Notes under the pieces: model-generated
Seen by the model: only the letters and a program-made list of their open reading frames with translations
Told to the model about the DNA's origin: nothing
Databases searched by the model: none
Part shown: one piece after another, positions 10,856 through 21,433 of the stretch
How positions within the stretch are numbered: position 1 is the first letter of the stretch
Layout: each line of letters starts with the position of its first letter
Assembly (NCBI GenBank): GCA_027919835.1
Contig: JANVFP010000060.1
Location: 1-64,000, forward strand
Length of the DNA: 64,000 nucleotides
From: Lentinula raphanica
Taxonomy: Eukaryota; Basidiomycota; Agaricomycetes; Agaricales; Omphalotaceae
Direction of reading: 5' to 3'
Position numbers and translations under genes: made by a program

Positions 10856-11744
10856 GTTCCAAAGAAATGATAGAAACACATATAAATGAGCGGAACCGCT
10901 GCATTTGACATCTTCTAGAGTATGTTAGGAAATGCTGAGGCTTCGACGTTACATGTACGGGGATTGACCGATTGGATCGAGTCAAAAAACAAAGGGAATT
11001 GCAGAGCTGGGGCCTTTCTGAACTCATCAAGACCCTTGTTAAATGTGTCTAAACCCATGAGGGTTAGGTAGAGGGGTACGTCGTTACCGGGTCTTCCAGA
11101 AAGGAGCGACAAGGAAACCAAACGAGGGAAGGTATGAAGCAGTTAGAAGTAAAAGAGCTCAAGGTTTCTGGAAGGGATGGGTGGCCTAGGAGAGAGATTC
11201 AGGGTGGATGAAGAAGAAAAGGAACCGAGGCGTCAGCAGACGACGCCTACGGACACCCTATCGTGTTCAGTTAGTAAAGGTAATCCATTCTATCGAACGG
11301 ATTACGCACGAAAGGTATCCTGGATGGCAGACTGTTTCCTCGCAGTCTCCATCCCTTAATCGTTCCCTAGATTGATAGTCCATCCCTAGATCCTCAGCTG
11401 AGGCTGTAAGATCTATGCAAAGTAGCCCGATAAGTTTCAAGCACAGCTTCATGAAGTACACCGATACTCTCACGAAGAGTCAAATTTTGGCTTTGGGGGC
11501 TATTATTTTTTAATAATATATATATATATTAATTGTATTTTTCATTAAAAAAATAGAAAAAAATATACAGCTTTGCGAAGCGGTGTGGCAAATGTCACAA
11601 ATGATGGCATCAGCCAAAATGATCAGATCTGCATCATTGATTTGCCTTTTTGGGAAAAAAAAGATTTATATCGAAACCAGGGGTCATGAGAGTGCATATG
11701 AGTGTTCAAAAACAGGAAATATCATATAGGAAGCATATAGGGTA
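10856..11744. other. Unassigned spacer
   Basis: 10856-11500 has gene-like composition and short open frames on both strands (for example a 60-codon plus-strand frame at 11177) but nothing I can identify. 11500-11740 is AT-rich, with a TATATATATATATTAAT run and a CTTTGCGAAG palindrome. It may be degraded coding sequence continuing from 10231. Confidence 0.35.
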
Positions 11745-12030
11745 TCCCAGGCACATCAAAGTTGCCTAAAAAGGAAATTGGTCTAAAAATAGAACTTGAT
11801 CTCATCAGGTAGCAAAAAATCTGAAAAAATCATAAAAAATACTCAAAAAATTCAGGGTTGCCTTGTTGGCCCTGAAAACGCAAAATAAAAAAAATACGCG
11901 ATAAGTGTAAAAATTTTTATCACTTCAAATCATACCAGATCCTCTATACATTGAGTATATATGATGTACATGCTATTTTTAGCACCTCTAGTACACTCAG
12001 ACACTCAGAATGGCTTATATCATTCAATAT
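11745..12030 (+). repeat. Dispersed AT-rich repeat (forward copy)
   Basis: Carries the same landmarks as 4560-4870 in opposite orientation: CAGGCACATCAAAGTTGCC, the AACTTGATCTCATCAGGTAG block, GGCCCTGAAAACGC and the ATACGCGATAAGTG stretch. It is followed directly by the tandem array at 12030-12480. Non-coding. Confidence 0.7.
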
Positions 12031-12480
12031 ATTCAGTACACTCAATGCTTATTATACTTAACACACTTAACAATGAAAAAACTCGGAATAGTAGTAATGT
12101 ATATTATACTCAACACACTCAACAATGAAAAACCTCAAAACAGTGTTCATGTGTATTATACTTAACACACATAACACACTTAACAATGAAAAAACTCGGA
12201 TTAGTAGTAATGTATATCATACTCAACACACTCAACAATGAAAAACCTCGAAACAGTGTTCATGTGTGTTATACTCAACACACATAATGCACTTAACAAT
12301 GAAAACTCTCAGAACAGTGTCCATGTGTATTATACTTAACATACTCAACACACTTAACAATGAAAAAACTTAGAACAGTGTTCATGTGTGTTATAACATA
12401 CTTCATCAATCAATATAACATACTTAACAATCAAAACTCGGAGTAGTGTTATCACAAATTATACTTAACACACTTCATCA
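12030..12480 (+). repeat. Tandem array of roughly 55-65 bp AT-rich units
   Basis: About seven imperfect units, each containing CAACACACTCAACAATGAAAA-like words (cited core ACACACTTAACAATGAAAA), a CTCGGA or CTCAAAA variable part, and a GTGTTCATGTGTATTATAC part. A shorter, more degenerate version precedes 9690. Non-coding. Confidence 0.75.
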
Positions 12481-12619
12481 GTAAGTATAACATACCTTCA
12501 ATAGGACATTGTTATACTATAACACACTTATAACAACGAGTTTTGGGCACTTATGGGCACTTATTTGGGGTTTTTGAGTCGAAATTCATTAATAGTACAC
12601 TCAATAATTTTTGTATGGG

Positions 12620-13066
12620 CTCTATATTGTGTCAGGATGTTGTCTATATCATGTTCCTCTAAATATAATTCGGAGAACTCAAAAATACAACCTGTGTGGC
12701 TAGCTATACTATAATCTTTTGTAATATAACAGTGTGTCATGTAAATGACAGTACATACACCCATGTTATGAAGTCAAACTGCTGCTGGGTCATGAAAAGA
12801 GTCATCCTATAACCTATTTTATGCTAACTCTATGTGATACAGCCAAGAGATCTGTAATGGGGGTCATTGAATATGACATCTATTGTTACATGTAAGTGTA
12901 GACATCTATAGTGTACATGAAACATGTACATGTGTATCACAAAGTCCAACCTTTATGATAGCTATCTGAATCATGTACAGACACTGCCAGTAGACTGTAG
13001 GAGTGCTTTCTTGATGGACCAGCATCAGTATACTTGCATTACATGGACATATGCATTGGCATTTAC
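12620..13066. other. Unassigned sequence left of the DIRS cluster
   Basis: No gene supported. A 67-codon minus-strand frame at 12561-12764 overlaps repeat sequence and shows no recognisable motif. DIRS homology starts abruptly at about 13067, so this stretch may be older flanking DNA. Confidence 0.4.
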
Positions 13067-14687
13067 TGGCAACTTTGTCAAGTTGTTTCTGTTGATGGAA
13101 GATTTCACATTGTTAGGAGACTGGTCTTTGGGACTAGGACATCTCCTCGCTGTTGGTGCTCTGTGTCTGCACTTCTCTGTTGGTTTGGGACTGAGAAGCT
13201 AGGAATCCCTAATCTACATGTCTACATGGATGACTTCTTTGGCTGGGATTTCAAGAGAAATCTAATCACCTTTCATGGCAAGAAGTATCCCAAGAAACAA
13301 GTACAGCTTTTAGTCTTTTGGGACATGATTGACTGCCCCTATGAAAACAGAAAACAACTTGACTGGGGAGTCTGGCTCTTGATCATTGGCTTCTTGACAG
13401 ATGTCATGAAAGGCTCCATGTCTTTGACTCAGGAATCCATAGATGGACTTGTGGAAGCCATACACACATTCCTCTCATCTCCCAATTGCAAAGCTGCACT
13501 CAGAGACTGGCAGCACCTCACAGGTTCTTTGAATTGGTCACTCAATGTTCTTCCATGGGCCAGGTCTGCTCTCACAGAAATGTATTGCAAAATGAGTGGC
13601 AAAACACTTCAATTTTATCACATCCCCATCAATGGTGAAGTGCATAGAGACCTGACTTGGTTCTCTGACATGCTCAAGTCTGCCATTGGGATATGATTTG
13701 TAGATGCCCAAGCATGGAGTGATAGTGAAGCAAACTTTGTGTGCTGAACTGATGCTAGCAATATAGGCCTCTCCTTTGTCTATGCCAGTAATGTGTTTTG
13801 TTATCAAGTGCAGCCTACTCCTGGCAGCCCCATTGTAGACATTTTCTTCAGAGAGCTGCTAGCTATTCTATCTGGCCTTCATCATATTGCTTCTAAACCT
13901 AGTCCACCCAGAAGAGCTCTATTCTTCTCAGACAGTTTGGATTCTGTACAAGTTCTCAGCTCTCTTCCAGTCAAAGAATCATCACACAACTCCATCCTGC
14001 TAGCTATTGCTGGTATAGTTCTCAAGACTGGTATTGACATCAGAGTTTGTCACATTCCTGGCAAGAATAACATCAAGGCAGACCTTCTATCTAGACTTTT
14101 ACTGGATGACTTCAAGCTCCAGTTCCCCTCCTACTGCGTCCGCACTTTTGAGACTCCAAGAGAGCTACTGCCGGCGCGATGGAGAGAGTCCTTTTAGAGG
14201 CCATGGGTGAGCAGAGGAAGAGACAAGGCCGCTCTGCTCACCCTCCTATGGACTTGAACAAGTTAGATGACTTGGTGTTATTCCTTCAAGCTCATGCTAT
14301 TGAAAAGTCTACTAAACAGAACTATACTACAGGTGCTAGGGATTACATCCACTTCTGCACCTCACATAAACTTGATCTGGAGGTCTTCCACAGCATGAAA
14401 AATATATATCAGAGACAATCCTACAGTAAAAGCAGAACTACAACTAGCTTCACTCAAACAAGCCCAAAGATCTTGACACTGTATAACTGTACTATTGTAA
14501 CACCATCCAATCTGATACACAATCATTTAACTCGTGTCTCATTCACATTTTCTTTCACCACCATCCACCCCTCAACAACATCTCATAGCAATTATAGCCC
14601 TCTATGATCCGCTCTGAATATTATGGGCTTTGGCCCAGTGTTGGCTAACTCTTACTTCTTGTCCTACCTGAGTGCAAAAGGCAGAGG
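13067..14687 (+). pseudogene. 5'-truncated DIRS-like copy: RT-RNase H and deleted recombinase
   Basis: Starts inside the reverse transcriptase at WQLCQVVSVDGRF and contains the active-site box VYMDDFFG. The RNase H part follows, but the frame is broken by TGA at 13694-13696 (CGA in relatives) and TGA at 13745-13747 (TGG in relatives). The recombinase frame opens at 14179 with MERVLLEAMGEQRKRQ. It then has an internal deletion near 14382 that joins HKLDLE to the C-terminal sequence around NIYQRQSY, removing the catalytic arginine and HxxR box. The 3' end of the element, GCAAAAGGCAGAGG, ends at 14687 and touches the 5' end of the next copy. Non-functional. Confidence 0.85.
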
Positions 14688-14906
14688 TCGACATGAAGGC
14701 GGATTCCAAGGGTAGGGAGCCTTTCTGCAGGCCTCTGCAAACCACAGAACATCTCCCAGCAATTATAGTGCACTATTCATCACAACAGGTGTGCACATGA
14801 AGGTCTTCACCTTCATCATACCTAATGTGTACATGAATATACTTAATTGCTGGCTACCCTCTCACTCCCAGAGCCTCTAGATCACTCTGGACCATGGCTA
14901 GACACA

Positions 14907-15715
14907 CACCGCGGGCAAATTGAAGGGCACTATTGCAAAAGGTGCCTTAATGGCACCTTTCCTGTACCATACTGGGCACGCTGCATCATGGCTTTTGAGC
15001 CACTTGTAAAGAACTCGCATGTATGTTGCTATCTACTCATCCCTACAATCAAAACAATGGCAGCCTGAAATATTAACTAAAAATTGTCATTGTTTTTGTG
15101 TCATCATGGCATGAGGCCAAGATGAGTGCTGCATTGCACTTCCGATGAGCAAACAAGTCTTTGAAACCCCATTTTCCAAAGCATGCAATCTCTCAGCATG
15201 TAGCACTACAGTGGGCTGATAATGCTTACTTTGCCTTACATTTATTGTTCAATATGGATAGTACAGCTGTGTAGAGGGACCCTGCTGCATACTGTCCCTC
15301 CGGGAATTTTGGTTTTCACCATGGACACCCTAACACTACTACTTAGTTTTTCATTGCCATTGAAATTAGGAGTGGAAACTGACATCTGCTCCCATATAGC
15401 TCAGTAGTCAATGCTCTTTAATATGATTTCTTATACAAGAAATGAAGTGCCACAAGTTTTCTTTGTATTCATATCATAAGAATAGCTGCCTGCATAAGCT
15501 GAGTGAGCTGATTACTACATGTTTTTCAAGCACAAATCATTCATATCTGTTTTCATATGTCTGGAGTTACTTGAGGATGGCAGGTAGCCTAGAGGTAGCG
15601 CCTCGAAATTAGGGCGCTCGATCAACTCTCGGAGGCAATAGGGTGCCCACCACGGTACAGGACAGGTGCCATGAAGGCACCACACACGATGGTGCCCTTC
15701 AATTTGCCTGCGGTG
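14907..15715. mobile_element. 809-bp CACTA-like non-autonomous element, ACA target duplication
   Basis: The inverted ends start CACCGCGGGCAAATTGAAGG on the left and CACCGCAGGCAAATTGAAGG on the right (complement), and similarity continues for about 70 bp, including two GGTGCC/GGCACC palindromes. The host leader reads CTAGACACATCAC in other copies. Here ACA is present on both sides of the insertion, a 3-bp duplication. CAC ends with 3 bp fit the CACTA/CMC group. No transposase frame is present. Confidence 0.7.
15585..15660 (+). other. tRNA-like Pol III promoter words inside the CACTA-like element
   Basis: TAGCCTAGAGG at 15585-15595 fits an A box (TRGCNNAGNGG), and GATCAACTC at 15620-15628 fits the relaxed B box GWTCRANNC. 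The spacing is slightly short for a tRNA. The segment ends GTGCCCACCA. I could not fold a full cloverleaf by eye, so this is not called a tRNA gene. It may be a SINE-like head or chance. Confidence 0.3.
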
Positions 15716-16478
15716 ACATCACATGGGTCTCTGGACATATTTCGGACATTTTCAGCGTCTTTAGGGTGCTTGGATCATCAGCTAATAGCTGCACATGGTC
15801 CCATCTTCACATGCATCAGGCATATCATGATGGGGTTGATCTGGTCCTGATGGTGGCTGTTACAGGTGCCAGAGGTCTGAGCAGAAGCCTGTGAAAGCGA
15901 GTTTGCCCATCAGTTTTTGATCTCCCATTCTTCCTTTCCTTCCCCCACCATCTCTGACCTGGGTAAGGCTGCCTGCATGTCCCCTTGCTCTATTTGAGCC
16001 CTGATTTCACTATCCAGCACATTCCTCCATTTGTACAGACTATAGGCCTTCCAGAGGTGTCTCAGATACAGGAATTTGGTATGAAATTTTGCATTTTTCA
16101 CCATCAAGACACTGAACAGATACCAAAGCACATCCAGACAGATCTAAGGAGATCAGACACTGCAGAAGTTGATTCCTTTGTTAGATCTTGAGTTTTTGGT
16201 GTCTCAGTGTGCTCTGATCATGTCTAATAAGCCTCTACATTGTACTAACTCTTATCTACATAGATCTACTCTTGATCTACCTGTTTTTCCTTCACCCTCC
16301 CTCCTCTCCCTTCTATCATGTATGTTCTCACTGTTTGTATATATGCAGTGGTATGTAGCTACATTCTTACCTATTCTGTACCATTATGTAGCCCTCCATG
16401 ATCCGCTCTGAATGTTATGGGCTTTGGCCCAGTGTTGGCTAACTCTTACTTCCTGTCCCACCTGAGTGCAAAAGGCAT

Positions 16479-17311
16479 GAAGTCATCCAGTAAAAGTCTA
16501 GATAGAAGGTCTGCCTTGATGTTGTCCTTGCCAGGTATATGACGAACTCTGATGTCAATATCAGTCTTGAGAACTATACCAGCAATAGCTAGGAGGATGG
16601 AGTTGTGTGATGATTCTTTGACTGCAAGAGAGCTGAGCACTTGAACTGAGTCCAGGCTATCTGAGAAGAACAGCGCTCTTTTGGGTGGACTAGGTTTGGA
16701 TGCAATGTGATGGAGTCCTGATAGAATAGCCAGCAGCTCCCTGAAGAAGATGTCTACTATTGGGCTGTCAGGAGCTGCATCAGGAAAACCACTTTTTCTT
16801 TGTGATCTTTCAAAGACTCTAAAGATACCCCCCTCTGTATAAAGAAATAATAGAAGTTTCAGAGATTTTAAAGAATTTCAAAGAAATTCAAAGATTTCTA
16901 AAGATTCTCAAAGATTTCTAAAGCTCTTTAAAGCAGTTTAAAGCATTGAAAGACTCTAAAGATTCTGAGAGCAGTTTTTAATTCTTTATCAATTGGGGGA
17001 GTATCTTTAAAGACTTTGAGAGATAAAAATGCCAAAGTGATTTTCCTGATGTGGATGCACTTGATAGCAAAACCCATTGCTGGCATAAACAAAGGACAGT
17101 CCTATATTGCTAGCATCAGTCCAGCACACAAAGTCTGCTTCACTGTCACTCCATGCTTGGGCATCTACAAATCATATCCCAATGGCAGACTTGAGCATGT
17201 CAGAGAACCAAGTCAGGTCTCTATGCACTTCACCATTGATAGGGATGTGACAAAATTGAAGTGTTTTGCCACTCATTTTGCGATACATTTCTGTGAGAGC
17301 AGGCCCAGTGG
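16479..17311 (-). pseudogene. DIRS-like RNase H/RT fragment interrupted by a MITE
   Basis: Minus-strand RNase H sequence with IPGKDNIKADLLSRL and SHNSILLAIAGIVLKT, split by the 274-bp MITE at 16778-17051 and continuing to the junction with the non-autonomous copy at 17312. It belongs to the same broken copy as 18626-21329. Part of the frame is shifted. Confidence 0.8.
16778..17051. mobile_element. 274-bp MITE, CATCAGGAAAA ends, TG target duplication
   Basis: Inverted ends of about 55 bp: CATCAGGAAAACCACTTT on the left and CATCAGGAAAATCACTTT on the right (complement), each followed by a CTCAAAG...AAAGATAC(C/T)CCCC block. The uninterrupted relative reads GGAGCTGGATGCAC. Here TG is repeated on both sides (16776-16777 and 17052-17053). 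The AT-rich interior repeats AAAGATTTC/TAAAG words. Same family as 10630-10853. Confidence 0.75.
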
Positions 17312-18625
17312 CCTCTGCCTTTTGCACTCAGGTGGGACAGGAAGTAATAGTTAGCCAACACTGGGCCAAAGCCCATAACATTCAGAGCGGATCATGGAGG
17401 GCTACATAATGGTACAGGATAGGTAAGGTTGTAGCTACATACCATTACATATATACAAACAATGAGAACATACATGATATGAGGGAGAGGAGGGAGGGTG
17501 AAGGGAAAAGAGGCAGATCAAGGTTAGATCTATGTAGATAAGAGTTAGTCCAATGTAGGGGCTTATCAGACATGATCAGAGCGCACTGAGACACCAAAAC
17601 CCAAGATCTAATAAAGGAATCAACTCCTAGAGTGTCTGATCACCTTAGATCTGTCTGGATGTGCTTTGGTATCTGTTCAGTGTCTTGATGGTGAAAAATG
17701 CGAAATTTCATACCAGATTCCTGTATCTGAGAGACCTCTAGAAGGCCTATAGTCTGTACAGATGGAGGAATGTGCTGGATAGTGAAATCAGAGCTCAAAT
17801 AGAGCAAGGGGACATGCAGGCAGCCTCACCCAGGTCAGAGATGGTGGGGGAAGGAAAGGAAGAATGGGAGATCAAAAACTGATGGGCAAACTCGCTTTTA
17901 CAGGCCTCTGCTCAGACCTCTGGCACCTGTAACAGCCACCATCAGGACCAGATCAACCCCATCATGATATGCCTGATGCATGTGAAGATGGGACCATGTG
18001 CAGCTATCAGCTGATGATCCAAGCGCCCCATAAGTGCTGGAAATGTCCGAAATATTGCCAGAGACCCATGTGATGTGTCTAGGCATGGTCCAGAGTGATC
18101 TAGAGACTCTGGAAGTGAAATAACACTCAAGTCCGCTTTTTGTGTTTTGAGTGTGAAACTCGAAATGACAATTGCGGGAGAGCCAGTGAACCAAATGCGT
18201 TCAAATTTGTTCTCATCCCGAAGAGGACATGGAGCCGCATATTTACACTTAAGACAACTAAGGGATCCATCCAGAACTGCACGGTGTAGAGCGAAATGTA
18301 AATCAAAAGCTCCATTAGAGGATTCTGAGCACTTTGGTGAAAAAGTGTGCATAACTCCACACAGAGTGAGTATGATCACTAGGTCATAGTGGACAACTTG
18401 TAGGGGCAATAGAGCTCTGTATGCGTACACAGTATAGTGGCAAGAGCTCTTGAGGGTAGCCAGCAATTAAGTGTATTCATGTACACATTAGGTATGATGA
18501 AGGTGAAGACCTTCATGTACATACCTGTTGTGATGAATAGTGCACAATAATTGCTGGGAGATGATCTGTTGTTTGCAGAGGCCTGCAGAAAGGCTCCCTA
18601 CCCTTGGAATCCGCCTTCATGTCGA
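17312..18625 (-). mobile_element. Non-autonomous DIRS-family element inserted in an RT gene
   Basis: A 1,314-bp minus-strand copy. Its 3' end CCTCTGCCTTTTGCACTC (complement) is at the left and its 5' end CATGTCGA at the right. It interrupts the minus-strand RT/RNase H sequence at the point that in intact relatives reads CCATGGGCCAGGCCTGC. There is a small filler difference at the 3' junction and no target duplication. It holds the 1.1-kb leader plus about 200 bp of subfamily-specific 3' sequence and no protein gene. Confidence 0.8.
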
Positions 18626-19912
18626 CCCATGGAAGAACATTGAGTGATCAGTTCAAAGAACCTGTGAGGTGCTGCCAGTCTCTGAGTGCAGCTTTGCAAT
18701 TGGAAGATGAGAGGAAAGTGTGGATGGCTTCTACAAGTCCATCTATGGATTCCTGAATCAAAGAGATGGAGTCTTTCATGATATCTGTCAAGAAGCCAAT
18801 GATCAAGAGCCAGACTCCCCAGTCAAGTTGTTTTCTGTCTTCATAGGGGCAGTCAATCATGTCCCAAAAGACTAAAAGCTGTACTTGTTTCTTGGGATAC
18901 TTCTTGCCATGAAAGGTGATTAGATTTCTCTTAAATGCTTCTGACCACCTTCCAGCAGCAACCTCCTGATCTCTGTGAGCTTTGAGTGCAGCAATGTCCA
19001 CTTCTTCAGTGACATAATTTTCTACTTTCTGCTTGCATTCCTCTTCCTACTCTGCTTCATAGAAAGGCCAGAATCCTTCTCTCAGAGAGCGGATTACAGA
19101 AGCAACAAAGGGTTGATTGGGATGAGTGGATAAGAGGAGTTCCAAGCAATCCACATTGAAAGGAGTTTCAACTTTGATATAACTCGACATAGAGTGCAAA
19201 GTAGCAAGAATTTGATGATTGTTCAAGAGATGTTCAGGAGGTGAAGGTAGAGGAGGTGCAGTTATAGTAGATGTGATACTGGGAGGAATGATATTACAAG
19301 AAGAACTAGAAGAAGACCAAAGATAACCACGTCTAAAACGTGGGTTTGAAGCGGATTGGGTAGAGTCCAAAGCATGCTTTGTACCAGCCAGAGATTTAGG
19401 CCCTTGAAGAGCGCTTTCTACTCTCTCTGCGACGCTTTTGGAGCTGGTCATAACAGGACTGATTGTCAATGGCTCTGTGCTGTTCCCCACACTCACTGCA
19501 GTAGCCATGCTTCCTGTTATTAGGACAGGGCTCTGAACATCTCTTCTCATTCCAGAGGATACAAGGTGTGTCACGACACTTTGAACTGGGAGGAGAAGAT
19601 GATGAACTACTACCAGAAGGCCTCTTCCTAGCAGATAACAGCTCTTTGAGGAGAAGAGTGTGGAAGCTCTCTGGATTGCCCAAGTCAAATAGAGTGTTGG
19701 CAGCCTTCTGCCTAGCTTCTTTATCAACTCTGATTGCCACAGATGGATCATAAGGTGAAGACCTGAAGTACTCCATAATTTGTGATTTATAGGTTTCCAG
19801 CTCAATTTTGCGATGGGGATAAACCTTGAGCAATGGAGCAGTCCAAGCATCAAAAACTCAGAGCCATTGGGACTCAGAAGTGACAGGAACAGACTTAAGT
19901 ACTTGATCCCTA
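18626..19912 (-). pseudogene. Rearranged DIRS-like piece: RT with core deletion, then gag C-terminus
   Basis: Read on the minus strand, gag C-terminal sequence (19912 to about 19396, with the Cys-rich CILWNEKRCSEPC cluster) passes into the RT N-terminal region. This is fused near 18935 as GRWSEA joined to FKRNLITFH. The fusion removes the palm with both catalytic aspartate motifs. At 19912 the gag stretch is joined to RT sequence (GMKVSPMFV) of the next segment, so this is the second half of an internal duplication. Confidence 0.8.
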
Positions 19913-21329
19913 CAAACATGGGGGAAACCTTCATGCCAGGTAATAGTACAAAATCTTCTAGTAGTGCTTTTGACCACCTCCCAGCAGCTACCTCCTGATC
20001 TCTGTGAGCTTTAAGTGCAGCAATGTCCACTTCCTCTGTGACATAATTCTCTACTTTCTGCTTGCATTCCTCTTCCCACTCTGTTTCATAGAAGGGCCAG
20101 AATCCCCCTCTCAGTGAGCGAATGACAGAAGCAACAAAGGGCTGATTAGGATGAGTGGATAAGAGGAGTTCTAAGCGATCCACATTGAAAGGAGTTTCAA
20201 CTTTGATATGACTAGCCATAGAGTGCAAAGTAGCAAGAATTTGAGGATTGTTCAAGAGATGTTCAGGAGGTGAAGGTAGAGGAGGTGCAGTCATTGTAGA
20301 TGTAATACTGGGAGGAATGACGTTACAAGATGCACTAGAAGAAGACCATAGATAGCCATGTCTAAAATGTGGATTTGAAGTAGATTGGGAAGAGTCCAGA
20401 GCATGCTTTGTACCAGCCAGAGATTTAGGCCCTTGAAGAGCGCTTTTTACTCTCTCTGCGACGCTTTTGGAGCTGGTCATAACAGGATTGATTGTCAATG
20501 GCTCTGTGCTGTTCCCCACACTCACTGCAGTAGCCATGCTTCCTGTTATTAGGACAGGGTTCTGAACACCTCTTCTCATTCCAAAGGATGCAAGGTGTGT
20601 CACGACACTTTGAACTGGGAGAGGAAGATGATGAACTACCACCAGAAGGCCTCTTCCTAGCAGATAGCAACTCTTTGAGCAGAAGAGTGTGGAAGCTCTC
20701 TGGATTGCCCAGATCAAATGGAGTATTGGCAGCCTTCTGCCTAGCTTCTTTATCAACTCTGATTGCCACAGATGGATCATAAGGTGAAGATCTGAAGTAC
20801 TCCATAATTTGAGATTTGTATGTCTCCAGCTCAATTTTTCTATGTCGATAAACCTTGAGCAATGGAGCAGTCCATGCATCAAAAACTTGGAGCCATTGAG
20901 ACTCTGAAGTGACAGGCATAGACTTGAGTACTTGGTCCTTACAAACCAGCTTGTACTCTGAGCCAAAGTCTCTGCTATCATCATAGGTAGCTGAAGAGAA
21001 GCTGACCAGTGCAGCATAAACTTTGTCAAAGTCAACAAAGCGATCCTTGACAATGAGGTGCAACAGAGAGACAGGGAGAGGGTCAGAGAAAGGCTGAGCA
21101 GCCAACAGTGATACCACAGGGTCCAAATTGCTCTCAGCAGCAAACAGGTTCTTGAGCTCCCAAGTTTTCTGCACATGAGCAGGAAGAGAAGAGGGACCTG
21201 ATAGATGGGCCAAATAAGGAGCAGCTTCAAGAAGTGCAGCAGGAAGCATTGAAGCAGTAAGAGTAGGTTGTGAATGAGAGGCAAGCAGCCTAGCCAAGGC
21301 ATCTCTCCCAGCCTGTAGTATTCAATAGG
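19913..21329 (-). pseudogene. DIRS-like gag and RT N-terminus, first half of an internal duplication
   Basis: On the minus strand a gag frame runs from about 21297 to 20425 (KTWELKNLFAAESNLDP, then the C-terminal CILWNEKRCSEPCPNNRKHG cluster). The RT N-terminal region follows to 19913. The gag N-terminus is missing: homology stops near 21320, where a plus-strand copy begins at 21330. Together with 18626-19912 this gives the order gag, RT start, gag end, RT start, RT end on one strand. Confidence 0.8.
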
Positions 21330-21433
21330 TCAACATGAAGGCGGATTCCAAGGGTAGGGAGCCTTTCTGCAGGCCTCTGCAAACAACAGATCATCTCCCA
21401 GTAATTATAGTGCACTATTCATCACAACAGGTA

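Larger units (their letters stand above)
14688..16478 (+). mobile_element. Non-autonomous DIRS-family copy carrying a CACTA-like insertion
   Basis: Begins with the family 5' end TCGACATGAAGGCGG and ends with GTGCAAAAGGCA, lacking the final GAGG seen in other copies. After removal of the 809-bp element at 14907-15715 it is about 980 bp. It consists of the leader (with an internal deletion near 14868) joined to a short 3' region specific to the non-autonomous subfamily (TATGTAGCCCTCCATGATCC). It encodes no gag, RT or recombinase. On the right it abuts minus-strand RNase H sequence of another copy. Confidence 0.8.

Noticed and set aside
12561..12764. 67-codon minus-strand open frame
   Set aside because: Overlaps the end of a dispersed repeat, has no recognisable motif and no homologue in the other repeat copy.
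15585..15660. A tRNA gene
   Set aside because: A and B box words are present, but I could not form a full cloverleaf and the box spacing is short.
19047..21302. A 751-residue minus-strand protein
   Set aside because: A shadow frame crossing gag and RT segments of a rearranged DIRS copy. Parts read correct RT N-terminus, but the whole is not one gene.
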